Assembly: GCA_019775845.1 (NCBI GenBank)
Contig: JADQAV010000002.1
Span: forward strand, 1,860,001 to 1,924,000
Origin: Myrmaecium sp. VS I D KN 1
Taxonomy: Eukaryota; Ascomycota; Dothideomycetes; Valsariales; Valsariaceae
DNA length: 64,000 nt
Direction: 5' to 3'
Part shown: piece by piece, positions 1 through 10,983 of the stretch
How the letters are laid out: the number at the start of each line of letters is the position of its first letter
How positions within the stretch are numbered: position 1 is the first letter of the stretch
The notes under the pieces: model-generated
Databases searched by the model: none
What the model was told of the DNA's origin: nothing
The model's input: only the letters and a program-made list of their open reading frames with translations
Translations under genes and position numbers: made by a program

Positions 1-20
1 ACACTGAATCAAGGGCGGTC

Positions 21-102
21 GGGGTGGTGGTGGTGGTGGTGGTCGTCGTCGTCGTGATGGTGATGATGGTGAAGATAGTGAATGTGGTGGTGGTGGTGGT
101 GC
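21..102. repeat. TGG/TGA/TCG trinucleotide microsatellite
   Basis: Runs of TGG (about 24-42 and 85-101) are separated by TCG and TGA triplets. They translate to poly-Val in one frame, but nothing supports coding. Confidence 0.9.
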
Positions 103-182
103 TCGGCGTATATCAATCAAGGTCCGGCCGTCCCGCTCCCACCTTTCTCTTCCCGCCCGATCCGCCCCTGCCCAGTTGCTTT

Positions 183-214
183 CTCCAGCTCTCCAGCTCT
201 CCAGCTCTCCAGCT
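183..214. repeat. Four perfect tandem copies of an 8-bp unit CTCCAGCT
   Basis: CTCCAGCT occurs at 183-190, 191-198, 199-206 and 207-214 without mismatch. It is a short minisatellite in a pyrimidine-rich promoter stretch. Confidence 0.95.
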
Positions 215-2200
215 CCTCCGGCTTTCCCCATACTTAAGGTAAAGTCGGCGCTGTTTTGCCAGCCCGGCCTCGTTCGTCATTGACCTCGTTCATCATCTCG
301 GACTTCCATTCAGTTCTCTTCGCGGTTCACCACGACCACCAACGTCGACCAAGAAGCCGTGACTAACCGACTACTCCTGTCCGTTACTACATACCTACCT
401 TATTTAACCATACCTTACTTTACCTTACCCTACCGTAACGTCGTTTGCGCCTGGACCGAGCCGGGATCCTCTTCCCACCTCATTCTTCCACCGCCCGCAC
501 CACACCGCTACCGTCGAATCCCTGGCTTGGCCTGGCCCGGCGGAGCGCCGCGATTCGTCGCATCCCACATTTGACGATCCTCCACCGCCTTCGTTTCTTG
601 CGTCTCGCCCAGCCTGGCTCGACACCCTCCACCGCGAGCCCATCTTCTCTCCTTCTTCCCCGTTTGCCTCCAAAGCGACATCAGCCGTGAACGTGCTGAG
701 TTTCACCACTCCTCCTCTTCTCCCGCGCACTTCACCGGCCGGGGCCTTCTCAGGCCTTCGACGCTCCTCCTCGGCTCCCCTTGGGAGAGCGTGCACTGTC
801 CGTACGGCACCCCGGATTCCCCCGCCATCCTCACGTCTTATCCTCCTCCCTCCGTCGTACTGTCGTCGGAACCCCTCCATTTGGATCCAATATCCCGTCG
901 TGCCGCCCTCCGGTCCTCTACATCCGCTCTGACAGAGCGTCGCTTGCTTCTGAAGCGAACTTCCTCTTTGCGAAGGCGACCGACTCGTTCCAGCACTCCC
1001 TTATCGTCATCCTGTGCCGCCGCCGTTGCCTTGTGCCGACCACACCTGACGCAGCTACCCGTCTCACAGCGTCGCCGTCGCCAATCGTTGTCTCGTCCAT
1101 CCTCCGCTGAGGCGCGCAATCTCCCGGTAGGCCGGTATGTTTAATTCGCTGTTTCTTTGCCCACGTTGCTCTAGTTTGTTTCGCGTCCGAGGAGTATCGA
1201 CGTTGTCGTCTCCACGGGCATCATCACCACTTGCGCCGCCTCGTTGTTTGTTCCTCGTCGTATGTCTGGGCTCGAGGGTTCCAAAAAAGCGTCGCGGCTG
1301 AGCCGGCAGTCTTGCGCATATGCTGCCCTGTTCGCATTGACTCCCTTCGCATAACCGGACTCCTCGCGTTTGTTTTCTTCTCGATCGGTGCTGACGAGGT
1401 TGGGTCAAGTTAGACGTCTATCCTTGCGACGCGAGACGACGTGCACTTAGTGCAGGCCGAATTCCACGTTCAATTGCTCGCGATTGTGCAACAGCCGTCA
1501 AACGCCATACCTCCAAGACTTCCACCCAGTGTCATCCACAAAAGGGGTTATTCTGTAGATTGCCAACGGCAACGTTACGAGCGACCGCTTTCTATCAATC
1601 ACATTGCGTGAAGGTACGAACCTGCGGACCAGAGTTGAGTGTTAGCCAGCTGTAGGTGTCCTCGTCCGTGGAATCCTTCTCTACCCCAATCTTGTGCTCA
1701 TGGTCCTGGGACCTTAGGCAGCGCTCAAATATAAGGGCTAGCGCCCCAGTTATCGACGCTGTTCTCAAACCATTCCAGCTGCTCGCCGTACACAGTACCG
1801 TGGAGGTCCCCCTCGAGGCAGTGCCGCACCACCACTCGAGTCGGTGTCCGTTTTCACCGAATTGCAAGGTTCGTCTTGCTTTATCCCCGCCTCACTATGC
1901 GGTATAACTGCTAACAGAGGTTTTCGGACAGGTCACGCCCAGTTTGCAACGGTAGCACTGTAATTAGCTAGTTATGCCAATATTCTGTAAGATTCTCCCT
2001 CTTTCCTATTGTCGTCATTTATTTCTGCTTCGCACGATTGGATCAGCACTTGTTGGGCTCTGATCGATTGTTTCCCGCGTGAGCCTTGGCCCATTGTTGA
2101 GGGCTTTGGCGGTGGCGAGAACTCGACAATAAGAGCAGGGACATTGGGCGGTTATCATACGCCTACTGGCTAGGTTTAACAGGAGCCGCGAAGCTGACGC

Positions 2201-2208
2201 TATATAAA
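2201..2208 (+). promoter_or_regulatory. TATA-box-like element before the bHLH gene
   Basis: The octamer TATATAAA lies 134 bp before the first in-frame ATG (2335) of the bHLH gene, a plausible distance for a fungal TATA box. It would be intronic or exonic instead if an upstream coding exon exists (see the finding on the open upstream frame). Confidence 0.45.
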
Positions 2209-2334
2209 GCCGAAGGAACTTTCACCACTTTCCCCTCCTTTGCTTATCTCAAATCGAAGCCGCATCTTGAAGTAGAGACCGCCGACGCAACGCTCGAAGA
2301 CGACGATTTGGACTTGTTCAACAGCGACGGAAAG

Positions 2335-3966
2335 ATGACGGGTCCTGAATCACCAATACCGTTCATCAAGGATGAGCCAGATGACCAGTTCAACCCTAAC
2401 AATTTTATGGGTCATCATGGCTTCGGCATGACACAACAGCTTAGCGGACATAGCATGGGTGGTATCAATCCTTCTGACCTCTCCACTGGTAGTAATTTCC
2501 TGAACGGATATGGGTCGCAAAATTTTCCTTCGAGCTTCACAGGGAACGCCGGCTTTTCCGACGATGAACTCGCTGATATAGTCAATTTCGATGACCAAAG
2601 CAAACAGCAGACCGCATTCCAAGGCTTTGGTGATCACAACAGCCTGCACCAGAACCAGGGCTTTTATCACGAGCCGATGCAAACAGGTGCCGCTGCATCG
2701 ATGAATAACGCTGGGAGCCACATGAACAGTTATTATTCCCATACCCCCGAAGGCGCTCCCATCCAGAGTCCGGCGGTGAACGGGTTCGACTTCTCACATT
2801 ACGCTTCACAGATGCATCAGGCCATGCGGCCTGGTATCCAGAGCCTTCCAAGCAATGCCGGACTTCAATCCGGAACATTTGCATCCCGGAAGATGCAGCG
2901 TCAACCTTCCGATTCACGCAGTCCTCTTACTCCGAAGACCCCGGCACTCGGTCCGGGTATCATTGATACCCCCGAGTCTGGTAGCTTCGGATCTCAACCG
3001 ATCATGACAAACTCTCTCGGCCATCGAAACCAGAAGAGCATGTCTAGCCAGTGGGAACACACTCCGGGTAGTTTCCAGTCTTGGGGGGAGTCCCCGTTGA
3101 ACTCGCCTCCAAGCGGGGCTATTCATTCCCAGATTGATCAAGTGCTCTCTCAGGGCAAGCACCAATCGTTGCCGGCCAAGGTCGATACTAGCCTCAGTGC
3201 CTCCGTCCCTAGTATCCAGCAAACTCAGGAGATCAAACGCCGTCGACGCCGTGAGTCGCATAACCTGGTTGAACGCCGTCGACGCGACAACATCAACGAG
3301 CGAATCCAGGATCTCAGCCGTCTTGTCCCCCAGCACAGACTAGAAGATGAGAAAGTTCGAAAGCATATCCATCAGAACGGACCGCTTTCTCCAAGCCTGC
3401 CAAACAGCGGCATGTCTCCTCCTCAAGCAACATCCTTATTGGCCGGTGGAACTGGGAGACGGGCTGCTGGCAATATCACTACTGGACTGCCCATTGAGGA
3501 GAAAGATAAAGGTCCGAACAAAGGGGATATTCTAAACGGTGCTGTCAGCTGGACCAGAGATCTCATGTGGATGTTAAATCGCAAGATTCAACAGTGCGAT
3601 GAGCTCAAGATGATGCTCGAGAACAACGGTGGCGACCTGAGCGCTTTTGATGAGACCGACGAAGAGAAGAGGATGCGTACCGAGCTTTTGGAGGCTTTCC
3701 AGAAGAACCATATCGATAACTTCCAGTATTCCCGTGCTCATGGTAGTGGCCTGCGTGTCCCCAAACATACCAATGTTGCTGGCGACCCTCTTAATCCAAT
3801 GTCACCACAGAGCCTTAGTCCCGGGATACAAAGCGGAGGTAGTGGGGCAAACTCTGGTGGCAACGGCCAGCCAAGCTTCTGGACGAACCCGCACAGCGGC
3901 AGCAGCGGTCGTGGATCGTTCAGCGCCATGAAGGAAGAGGATGGGTTCGGCATGGATATGAGCTAA
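2335..3966 (+). CDS. bHLH transcription factor, GlcD-gamma/Rtg3-like
   Basis: A 543-residue protein encoded in one exon. Residues ~298-330 form a basic region and helix 1 with the E-box signature ESHNLVERRRRDNINERI (His-Glu-Arg contacts). Helix 2 follows only at ~397-416 (KGDILNGAVSWTRDLMWMLN), so the loop is unusually long, Pro/Ser/Gly-rich and about 60 residues. This arrangement is known from the Aspergillus proteins called GlcD-gamma and resembles yeast Rtg3, a nuclear E-box-binding regulator. The rest is low-complexity Gln/Asn/Ser/Gly sequence with an acidic N-terminus (PFIKDEPDD). The first in-frame ATG is 2335, but the frame is open back to 2101 and the 13 codons before the ATG read like protein (EDDDLDLFNSDGK), so an upstream exon is possible. 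The family call is firm; the target genes are unknown from sequence. Confidence 0.88.
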   Translation: MTGPESPIPFIKDEPDDQFNPNNFMGHHGFGMTQQLSGHSMGGINPSDLSTGSNFLNGYGSQNFPSSFTGNAGFSDDELADIVNFDDQSKQQTAFQGFGDHNSLHQNQGFYHEPMQTGAAASMNNAGSHMNSYYSHTPEGAPIQSPAVNGFDFSHYASQMHQAMRPGIQSLPSNAGLQSGTFASRKMQRQPSDSRSPLTPKTPALGPGIIDTPESGSFGSQPIMTNSLGHRNQKSMSSQWEHTPGSFQSWGESPLNSPPSGAIHSQIDQVLSQGKHQSLPAKVDTSLSASVPSIQQTQEIKRRRRRESHNLVERRRRDNINERIQDLSRLVPQHRLEDEKVRKHIHQNGPLSPSLPNSGMSPPQATSLLAGGTGRRAAGNITTGLPIEEKDKGPNKGDILNGAVSWTRDLMWMLNRKIQQCDELKMMLENNGGDLSAFDETDEEKRMRTELLEAFQKNHIDNFQYSRAHGSGLRVPKHTNVAGDPLNPMSPQSLSPGIQSGGSGANSGGNGQPSFWTNPHSGSSGRGSFSAMKEEDGFGMDMS

Positions 3967-4809
3967 TGTCGACAATCGCAAAAGGCTTCCGCTTGCTCCG
4001 CCACAGCTTGTCCGCCAACTCGAGTTACCCGACATCTCCTTGATGATCTCCTTTAGCGAAACAAGATACCCCTCACTGTGGAATAGTCTCCGGACGGGTT
4101 CCGTACACTGGCTTCCGCATCCTATGCCCTCTTTGAGGTGCACTGGACGCATGTGGAATATGGCTAGCATTGGATTTCTTTTGTCAATCCCCTCAGGGAA
4201 ACTACGGTGTTTTGGGGTTGTTTGGTAACACGGAGAGTGTGCTTTGCTCCGGCTGTCTTGATGCCTAGTATTTCTGGTTTTGCATGTTCTGTTCCTGCAT
4301 ATTCCTGTTCCGGCATCTTTTTCTGTTACCCGAAGAGTCCCCCACTGCCGTCCCACCCTCGTCGCACCGCGGATCTGATTCAATTCACGCCGCTGGTCGG
4401 TGACATGTCGTTGGCTATGTGGCTATGAGGCCCATCGCACGGCCCTCCCTCGAGCATAACAACAAGGTCGGACGGGCTGGCCTGGTACAGCTGGTCTCTA
4501 CCAGCTCACCCACTTGGACCTGTGCTCCATGGCCTGTTGGCGCTCTCTACTGCCGGCATCGCGTATTTCCTGACGACACCGAATTCACGGTTATGGTCTC
4601 CATCTGTGGTCGGTGTCTCATGCAATACGTACGCTTGATGTTTGTTTGGCTGCATTTTAACTCCCATTTTTTCTTTTCCCCTTTCGTTCTTCTCATGCGT
4701 TTGATTTTCACTTCAGCTGGACATGGTCTCTGTGATCTAGCCCCCTCGATACCACACTTTACTCAACCATCTTAATACTACATTTCTTGACGTTCGGACA
4801 TGCGTCCTA

Positions 4810-4842
4810 TTTTATTTTATTTTATTTTTTTTTTTTTTTTTT
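4810..4842. repeat. TTTTA pentamer / poly-T tract
   Basis: Three TTTTA-like units run into about 18 consecutive T. It lies 0.85 kb past the bHLH stop in non-coding sequence. Confidence 0.9.
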
Positions 4843-6222
4843 CTATTTAGATCTTCACGAGAAACTGTTGCTTTTCTGGTGACCCGTTCCAGTGAATTGG
4901 TGGTGTTGAGCTTCGATGAGCACGCTTGTGCCGGCGGATCTGCGATGGCAACACAAAGCCAATAAGCAGTGGTGATGTGGCTGATTGAGAATGGTACCTA
5001 CATGGAGGGAGTACGTCTGTTTGGATGAACGCACGTTATGGTCACTGGTCAGAGAGGCAGTCGCTTAGGTACTACTATACAATGGCGGGCGCGATTCACG
5101 TCTCCCGAAGGGATCGGGGGGGCCTTCCAACTGATATACTCCCAGGCAAACGAAGTCTACATTATACTTTCTTGGAGACTTTGCCTTTCACGCGTTCGGC
5201 GTTCGATGCAGGATTAGGGACGGGTTTGCGACTTGACTCCTTCTACTTCTTGCTCCACATGCTATGGCGGGCGGGCGGAAAGTCGCACCTTTCCATACTT
5301 GTACTCCTAGTTCACTATACGGAGGTTGGTGGCGAGAACCTGAAAGTTGGTCGGCCGGCTGGTCGGTTCGAGCGAGGGGAGGTCGTGGAGGCGGGCGGAA
5401 ACGAAAGGGGGAGAGAGGCCGAGCCATGGGGCGACTTGGCGGGGAGCGGGGGGCGAAGAGCAGAGAAGATGCGATGTGGCCTCAACTTGAGATATATTCA
5501 GGGTCATCGCACGGAATAAAAGCGTGACATTCAAGTATTAACTACTAAGTTCTATACGGGCAAGCTCTGTACGTTGGCAGTCGATATACATATACTATAT
5601 TGACGGTGAATATGTACCTGTACAGTATATTATATTCCATGTACATACGTACCGTACATATGTGAGGCGCATGTTCAACCGGACTTGCGAGGGGGTTTGG
5701 GTGCAGTATGTTAATATGTTTTCTGTAGTAGTAGCTTATTACCTACTACACTACTATGTGAACTGTTGACTACTACTGCTCCCTACGGGGTGAGTGAGTT
5801 AAATACTAGAGTACAGTAAATGTGCCTTGCAGTTCCATGCTCCCCTATACCGATGCCTTACATGCTGCATCGCCTGTTCATCAGTCAAGGCCGGCCAATC
5901 ACAAACAGATTGGTTCGCACCGCCGCAACGGCATCGCATCCGCTGTCAGCTCTCGGTGGTCAGCCTGCGCGCGCTGAACTGCCCAGACTCTCCCATTTTC
6001 CATTTTCCCCCTCATCCCCCCTGCAGCGTCGTATCTACAGTACAAGCGCAACCTCCACTGCCCGTGGTGGCCATCAAGGCATTCATCGGCCGTCCTGTTT
6101 CGTCGGCGCGCACCGCCTGTCCGACCGTGCCAAGGGCCCCCAAGAGATCCGGCCGTGACGGTGAGTGGAGGAAGAAAGCTGGCTAGCTTCCACCTCCCTC
6201 GAACCAGCGCGATTGAATTGAA

Positions 6223-6240
6223 CCCCCCCCCCCCCCCCCC
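6223..6240. repeat. Homopolymer of 18 C
   Basis: Eighteen consecutive C occur in the probable leader of the gene at 6716. The exact length is uncertain in any assembly. Confidence 0.9.
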
Positions 6241-6715
6241 ACACCCCTGCTCGTCTGCCCGTCCGCCCTCGCCCTTTCACCTCGCGAGCGCAACGCAACC
6301 CGTAATTCAACGTTCACTCCCTCCACCCACTTCCACCACAACCACCAACTCCCCTCCTTCTCCCATCCGCCCACACCCATTGACACTACGCCTTGATCGT
6401 GAAGCACCTGAACCTCTCACGGCGTCGATCTTGCTGCCTATCACTCCAGTGCCTTCGTCGACGGTGCATTGCCTACCGTCTGGCGCAAGCACCACCTTGC
6501 ATCAACCCCCTTCGGCGATCTCGCTCGGACGGTCCATCCCTTCCGACAACCCTCTTCGCCGTCTGTCGTCGCCACAAGTCATCAGACAACCAGCTTTACG
6601 TTGGCAATTGCCATTCAAGGTTTGTCTCCCGCTCGACATGCCCTTTGCACCGCAACCGAAGCTGACTGTCCTCCAGTGCTTCCGTTAAGCATTTGTTTTC
6701 TACAATCTACCCAGC

Positions 6716-7921
6716 ATGGAACCCTGGCAATCTTGGGCTCTGTTCCTCGTGATCGGCGGGAGCTGTTACTACTACTACGCCCAGAACGCTGCACCCAAAA
6801 AGCGGACTGCTAGAGCGCACTCTGTGACGGAGGAGAAGCCTCAGCTCGTCGAGAAGGAAGCTCCGAGAGGCCGCAAGACGAAGAAGGCCGAAACCGGCGG
6901 TGCTCCCAGTGACACGGGCAGTGCAAATGAGAACAAGCGGGGCCGCAAGAAGAACAGGCAGGCGGAGGCTGCCACTGCTCCGGCCCCGGCCGTAGGAGCC
7001 TTCCAGGCTGCGGATGACGAGGACGTTGACGACAAGGAATGGGCCAAGCAGCTCGTTGCCAACAAGAAGGGCATGACGCTCGCTCCCCCTGCCCGCAACC
7101 AGTCCCACGGCAAGACTGTCAAGCAGTCCGCGGCGACTTCTGATTTCTCCGCTGCGTCCTCTACCGGCGCGGACGCGGATGATGATCTCTCCCCGGCTGT
7201 CTCGCCATCTCTCGGCGCCGGTAAAGGCCCCAGTGGCAAGGACGTTTCCGACATGCTCGACGCTCCTGGGGCTGGTCCTTCCGTTCTTCGCCTCACGGAA
7301 TCCACCAAGCCAACTCCTGCTAAGCAGTCAAAGAAGCAGGCCGCGGAGGTCACCAAGGAGACCAAGAAGCAACGCCAGAACCGCAAGAAGGCCGAGGAGG
7401 CCAAGCTCCAGCGAGAGCAAGATGAGAAGGAGCGTCAGGTGCTCCTGGAAAAGCAGCGTCGTGCGGCACGTGAGGCTCGCGGCGAGCCTGCTAAGAACGG
7501 TCTGCAGTCCGCGGCAGCTCCCTCCGCCAACGCCTGGGCTAGCAAGCCAGAAGCTACTGCTGCCGTGAATGAGACTGGTCTGTTGGACACTTTTGAGCCC
7601 TCAAACCAGACCACCGGCAACACGACCGTCGTTGCTCAGAACATCCCGGATGAAGAAGAGCAAATGAAGATGATCATGGAAGATGAGGGTTGGAACACGG
7701 TCCCCAAGGGCCGTAAGAACAAGAAGGTCACCTCGAGCGCCGCAGCGGAAAACAGCGCCGATGAAGCTGCTTCCGCCACGGAAGCTTTCGTGGAGACCAA
7801 GAAGCAGGCTGCGCCCTCTGCTGCCAAAGCCACCCCTTCCAACAACATCACCCCCTTGGTCTCCATCGGAAACCTCCAGCCTGCTAGCCACAAGCTGGAT
7901 TCTGACTGGGCTGTCGTCTGA
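6716..7921 (+). CDS. Conserved-type fungal protein of unknown function, N-terminal membrane anchor plus charged coiled coil
   Basis: A single-exon 401-residue protein I do not recognise. Residues ~6-22 (WALFLVIGGSCYYYY) form one hydrophobic segment right at the N-terminus, followed by basic residues (PKKRTAR). This suggests a signal-anchor with the bulk on one side of a membrane, most likely the ER with a cytosolic tail. The tail is Lys/Ala/Glu-rich and disordered. It has a charged helical stretch at ~205-255 (KKQRQNRKKAEEAKLQREQ and following), typical of RNA- or ribosome-proximal lysine-rich coils. Near residues ~318-337 is a motif EDEGWNTVPKGRKNKK, and the C-terminus is DSDWAVV; both are the most likely conserved blocks. 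Codon use is strongly biased to C/G third positions, as in highly expressed fungal genes. It is certainly a gene; function is not inferred beyond membrane association. Confidence 0.82.
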   Translation: MEPWQSWALFLVIGGSCYYYYAQNAAPKKRTARAHSVTEEKPQLVEKEAPRGRKTKKAETGGAPSDTGSANENKRGRKKNRQAEAATAPAPAVGAFQAADDEDVDDKEWAKQLVANKKGMTLAPPARNQSHGKTVKQSAATSDFSAASSTGADADDDLSPAVSPSLGAGKGPSGKDVSDMLDAPGAGPSVLRLTESTKPTPAKQSKKQAAEVTKETKKQRQNRKKAEEAKLQREQDEKERQVLLEKQRRAAREARGEPAKNGLQSAAAPSANAWASKPEATAAVNETGLLDTFEPSNQTTGNTTVVAQNIPDEEEQMKMIMEDEGWNTVPKGRKNKKVTSSAAAENSADEAASATEAFVETKKQAAPSAAKATPSNNITPLVSIGNLQPASHKLDSDWAVV

Positions 7922-9269
7922 GCGTCTTTCGCGTCTGTGCCTTATCTGTCATGATTTGGAGCCGCCGATATGATCAATCTTGGAATAGCCGAACGCCGCG
8001 CATACAGATTGATTGGTCAGTTATGCATTACAGCGGTTCCGGCGTTGTCTATGAATCTCGCCCCGTCGTTGTGAACCAGGGGAGATGTGACTTGTTTATG
8101 TACAACAGTGTTGTTGGGATTTTCATTTATCGATCTTACGTCAAGAGGGTGGGCTCGGTTCCTTGTGCGAGTGAAATCCCACTTCCCAAAAAAAACTCCG
8201 CGTTGCGGATAAAAGCGAGGGTCTGTCTGCATCGGGAGGATATGTGTTCTGCGGTTGTGGTTTTTCCATCCTATATTTCATCCTTCAGGTTGAGTGGTTC
8301 TTTCCTTCTGCTTGTTTCGACTGAGAAGTGCTGTCTTGCATGCGTACACGAAACAGATCGGCCACGCAGCTAGTTTATTCTGCCGTTTTGACATCTTTGG
8401 TGGTTTTATTTTTATTTTTATTTTTATTTTTTCTTTCTCTTATTTTATATCCTAAGATTTATTCAACGTCTGGGTGGTGCCGTCATCGAAGCCTGGGGAT
8501 GGATTGGTCATTTGTACCATAGCAATCACAACAGATATGGGAATCCAGACGATTACAGTGAGACCGACGTGTACATGCATTGATCGAGTTGTTTCTTTTC
8601 GCGTATAAGTGGGCCTGACAATCTTGAAAGGGATAATATTCAAGGTAGAGGCGTCAAGAAGGATCGCCGCTAATGGGGCTGTACGATCTTCTGGTTGATG
8701 GAGGAGGGGATATATTTAGAATTTTATATATAATCACAGGTCCGTACATGGCTGGGATGAGGAAGGGAGGATTCATCAATCAAGCGGACTGGGTAATCAA
8801 TAAGTACTTCGTGGCTGTTTGAAGGGTACTGTACAGTATGTGAAGAAAGAACCTTGCAATGTAGGGAGTCCGTTCTTGTCCGTTGTTGGTGATATTTAAG
8901 CGGACAACAGTGAAGAGAGAAGACGTCACTGGCGCGGCTGCGGCTGTTCCCACTTGGCCGTTTTCATCGCGCGTCGGGCAACCTGAGGCAGCCAGCACCC
9001 GGCCACCGACGCATTCGCCGCGAGCAGAGCACAAAGGCCACCTTTCGTTCGGCGACGATCAGCGAAGCTCAGCAACCGTTCAGCAGCACTCCGTTTGGCT
9101 CCTCCGCATCCCAGCAAATTCACCTCCCACCACATCCTCTCCGGTTCTGCACCGCCCGACTCGTTCGCTGTCTGTCCATTGCACCACCTCGCCCTGCTCC
9201 TCTCCACAGCTAGCTCGAGCTCCTCTCCTCCCTTTCTCGCCCGCATCGCATCGCATCGCAGCAGCAGCC
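7922..9269. other. Intergenic region, nothing recognised
   Basis: This holds the 3' flank of the 401-residue gene and the promoter/leader of the Erv29 gene. A (TTTTA)n tract lies at 8404-8432, and GCATC units (about 9243-9259) run up to the Erv29 ATG. No coding frame or RNA gene is supported. Confidence 0.6.
8404..8432. repeat. (TTTTA)n microsatellite
   Basis: About five TTTTA/TTTTTA units lie in the spacer between the 401-residue gene and the Erv29 gene. Confidence 0.9.
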
Positions 9270-10530
9270 ATGGCCCAGATACGCGGCACCGCGGGTTACC
9301 ATCTCGGCAACCAGAGCCCGTTCGGCGGCCCCAGCAGGACCGATGCCACCAACGATCCCAGTCCTCTCGACTCCATCCGCGAGCAGACGAGCAAAATCGA
9401 GGACTGGCTGGACACGCTCGCCGACCCGGTCAAGCCGTGAGTCTCCCTCCCCTCCACCCCCCTGAACCGTTTCTCCCCGCCGAGCACGAGCACCGGCAGG
9501 CTAGTCGAGGCTCTCCGAAGCAATTGGAGTTAAGGGCTGACACGTTGCGCGTACACACAACAGGTATCTCCCCGCGATCGGCCGGTTCCTGATCGTGGTC
9601 ACCTTCATCGAGGACGCGCTGCGTATCGTCACGCAATGGACTGACCAGCTCACATATCTGAAGGACTACCGGGGCAGTAAGCACATCCCCTCCCTGGGAT
9701 CAATTGCTCTCCTGCGGCTTCAAGGAAAGCATAGCTGACGCTTCCACCCTTCCTACCTGCAGTTCCCTGGGGCCTCACTCACCTCTTCCTCATCGTCAAC
9801 GTCATTGCTATGGTCTCCTGCTCATTCATGATCATCGTCCGCAAGCACTCCAACTACGCCGTCTGCGGCCTCATGGGCGTCGTCGTCCTTCAGGGAATCG
9901 GGTACGGGCTGGTGTTCGACCTCAACTTCTTCCTCCGGAACCTCTCCGTCATGGGCGGTCTCCTCATGGTCCTCTCCGACTCGTTCGCGAAGAAGAAGTT
10001 CGCCCCGGCCGGCCTCCCCCAGATCGACGAGAAGGACCGGAAGATGTACATTCAGCTGGCCGGCCGCGTGCTCCTGATCTTCCTGTTCGTCGGCTTCGTC
10101 TTCCGCGGCGACTGGAGCTTCTGGAGGGTCTTGGTCAGCGTGCTGGGTTTCATCGCTTGCGTCATGGTCGTGGTGGGCTTCAAGGCCAAGTTCAGCGCCA
10201 TCATGCTCGTTCTGATCCTGAGCATCTTCAACATCCTCGTCAACAACTTCTGGACTGTGAGTGTGACCCGGGAGAGAGCTTCAGCGCGGCTCTTGGGATG
10301 CATTGTGGATCAAATGCTAACATGGTTTTACCAGCTTCACCCGCACCACCCCCATAAGGACTTCGCCAAGTACGACTTCTTCCAGATCCTCTCGATTGTG
10401 TAAGTTCCAACTCAAACTTCTTCAAAGCTTCCAGGGTTCTAATATGATATATCGTAGTGGTGGTCTGCTCCTTCTTGTGAACATGGGCGCCGGCCAAATC
10501 AGCATCGACGAGAAGAAGAAGGTCTACTAG
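9270..10530 (+). CDS. erv29: Erv29/Surf4 family ER-Golgi cargo receptor
   Basis: Five exons (9270-9436, 9564-9676, 9763-10256, 10335-10399, 10458-10530) join in phase to 303 residues, the normal Surf4/Erv29 length. These proteins are polytopic COPII/COPI-cycling receptors that load soluble secretory cargo at the ER. Visible hallmarks are the block YLPAIGRFLIVVTFIEDALR at the first membrane segment, LMGVVVLQGIGYGLVFDLNF, and FFLRNLSVMGGLLMVLSDS. The C-terminal tail IDEKKKVY ends in a KKxx dilysine signal for COPI retrieval. The start ATG follows GCATC/GCAGCA repeats directly. All introns have GT..AG ends, and the joints restore known family sequence (for example DPVKP-YLPAIGRF across intron 1). 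A convergent dehydrogenase lies 453 bp downstream. Identification is secure. Confidence 0.96.
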
Positions 10531-10983
10531 TTTGGTGCGCCGAGATATACCGTGCGGGGCACCAGGGCCGGCATTGGCATGAAGAGAAGGCTATGAAGGG
10601 TAAAGGGAGAAGAAAAATGAAAGGAGGGCGATATGCGGCGTATCTCTTTAACCCATCACTATTGGTGTTCAGCGGTTGCAACAAAGGGCATTGTCATAAG
10701 GATGGGTGTGAGGGGGGAACATGGGCGTTTTCTGACCCCCGCAACCGGGTCGTCAGTGATGGTATATCGCCTGTTGATTCTGTAACCTCTCATCATCTTC
10801 ATTTATAGGGAATTTTGAAAGAATCCGAGGTACGATGTCTTTTTTCCTCTCGATACACGTTCGGACTACCATTTCTTCCCTCGTACAGTGTGAAAGCTAC
10901 ATTTACTACTACCAAGAGAAGGTCTTCCATGCTATTTTCCAGCCAAACGACGGCCGGTCCCTGGGAGGAAGAAAAGATTCCTT
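10531..10983. other. Convergent 3' spacer between Erv29 and dehydrogenase genes
   Basis: This is 453 bp of shared 3' flank. No gene or clear terminator motif was recognised. Confidence 0.6.

Larger units (their letters stand above)
1..2334. other. Intergenic/promoter region upstream of the bHLH gene
   Basis: No gene is supported here. The left end holds TGG/TGA microsatellite and an 8-bp tandem repeat (listed separately). From about 450 to 1130 the strand is strongly pyrimidine-rich, giving several overlapping open frames on both strands that encode only Pro/Ser/Arg-rich, low-complexity peptides with no recognisable family. The last 230 bases before the bHLH ATG are discussed with that gene because its frame is open through them. 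Confidence 0.6.
3967..6715. other. Intergenic region, no gene recognised
   Basis: This holds the 3' end of the bHLH transcript and the leader of the next gene. There is a TTTTA/T tract at 4810-4842, a purine-rich stretch at 5330-5470, an AT-rich patch rich in GTACAG/TATATA near 5580-5830, and a run of 18 C at 6223-6240. A 164-codon frame at 5025-5519 has no family resemblance and is not called. The pyrimidine-rich stretch 6190-6715 looks like the promoter and 5' leader of the gene at 6716. Confidence 0.6.

Noticed and set aside
425-1144. Overlapping Ser/Pro/Arg-rich frames in the left-end spacer
   Set aside because: Pyrimidine-rich promoter sequence; no frame is distinguished from the others.
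5025-5519. 164-codon open frame between the bHLH gene and the 401-residue gene
   Set aside because: No family resemblance, mixed Gly/Arg composition in a purine-rich stretch, no supporting splice or promoter context.
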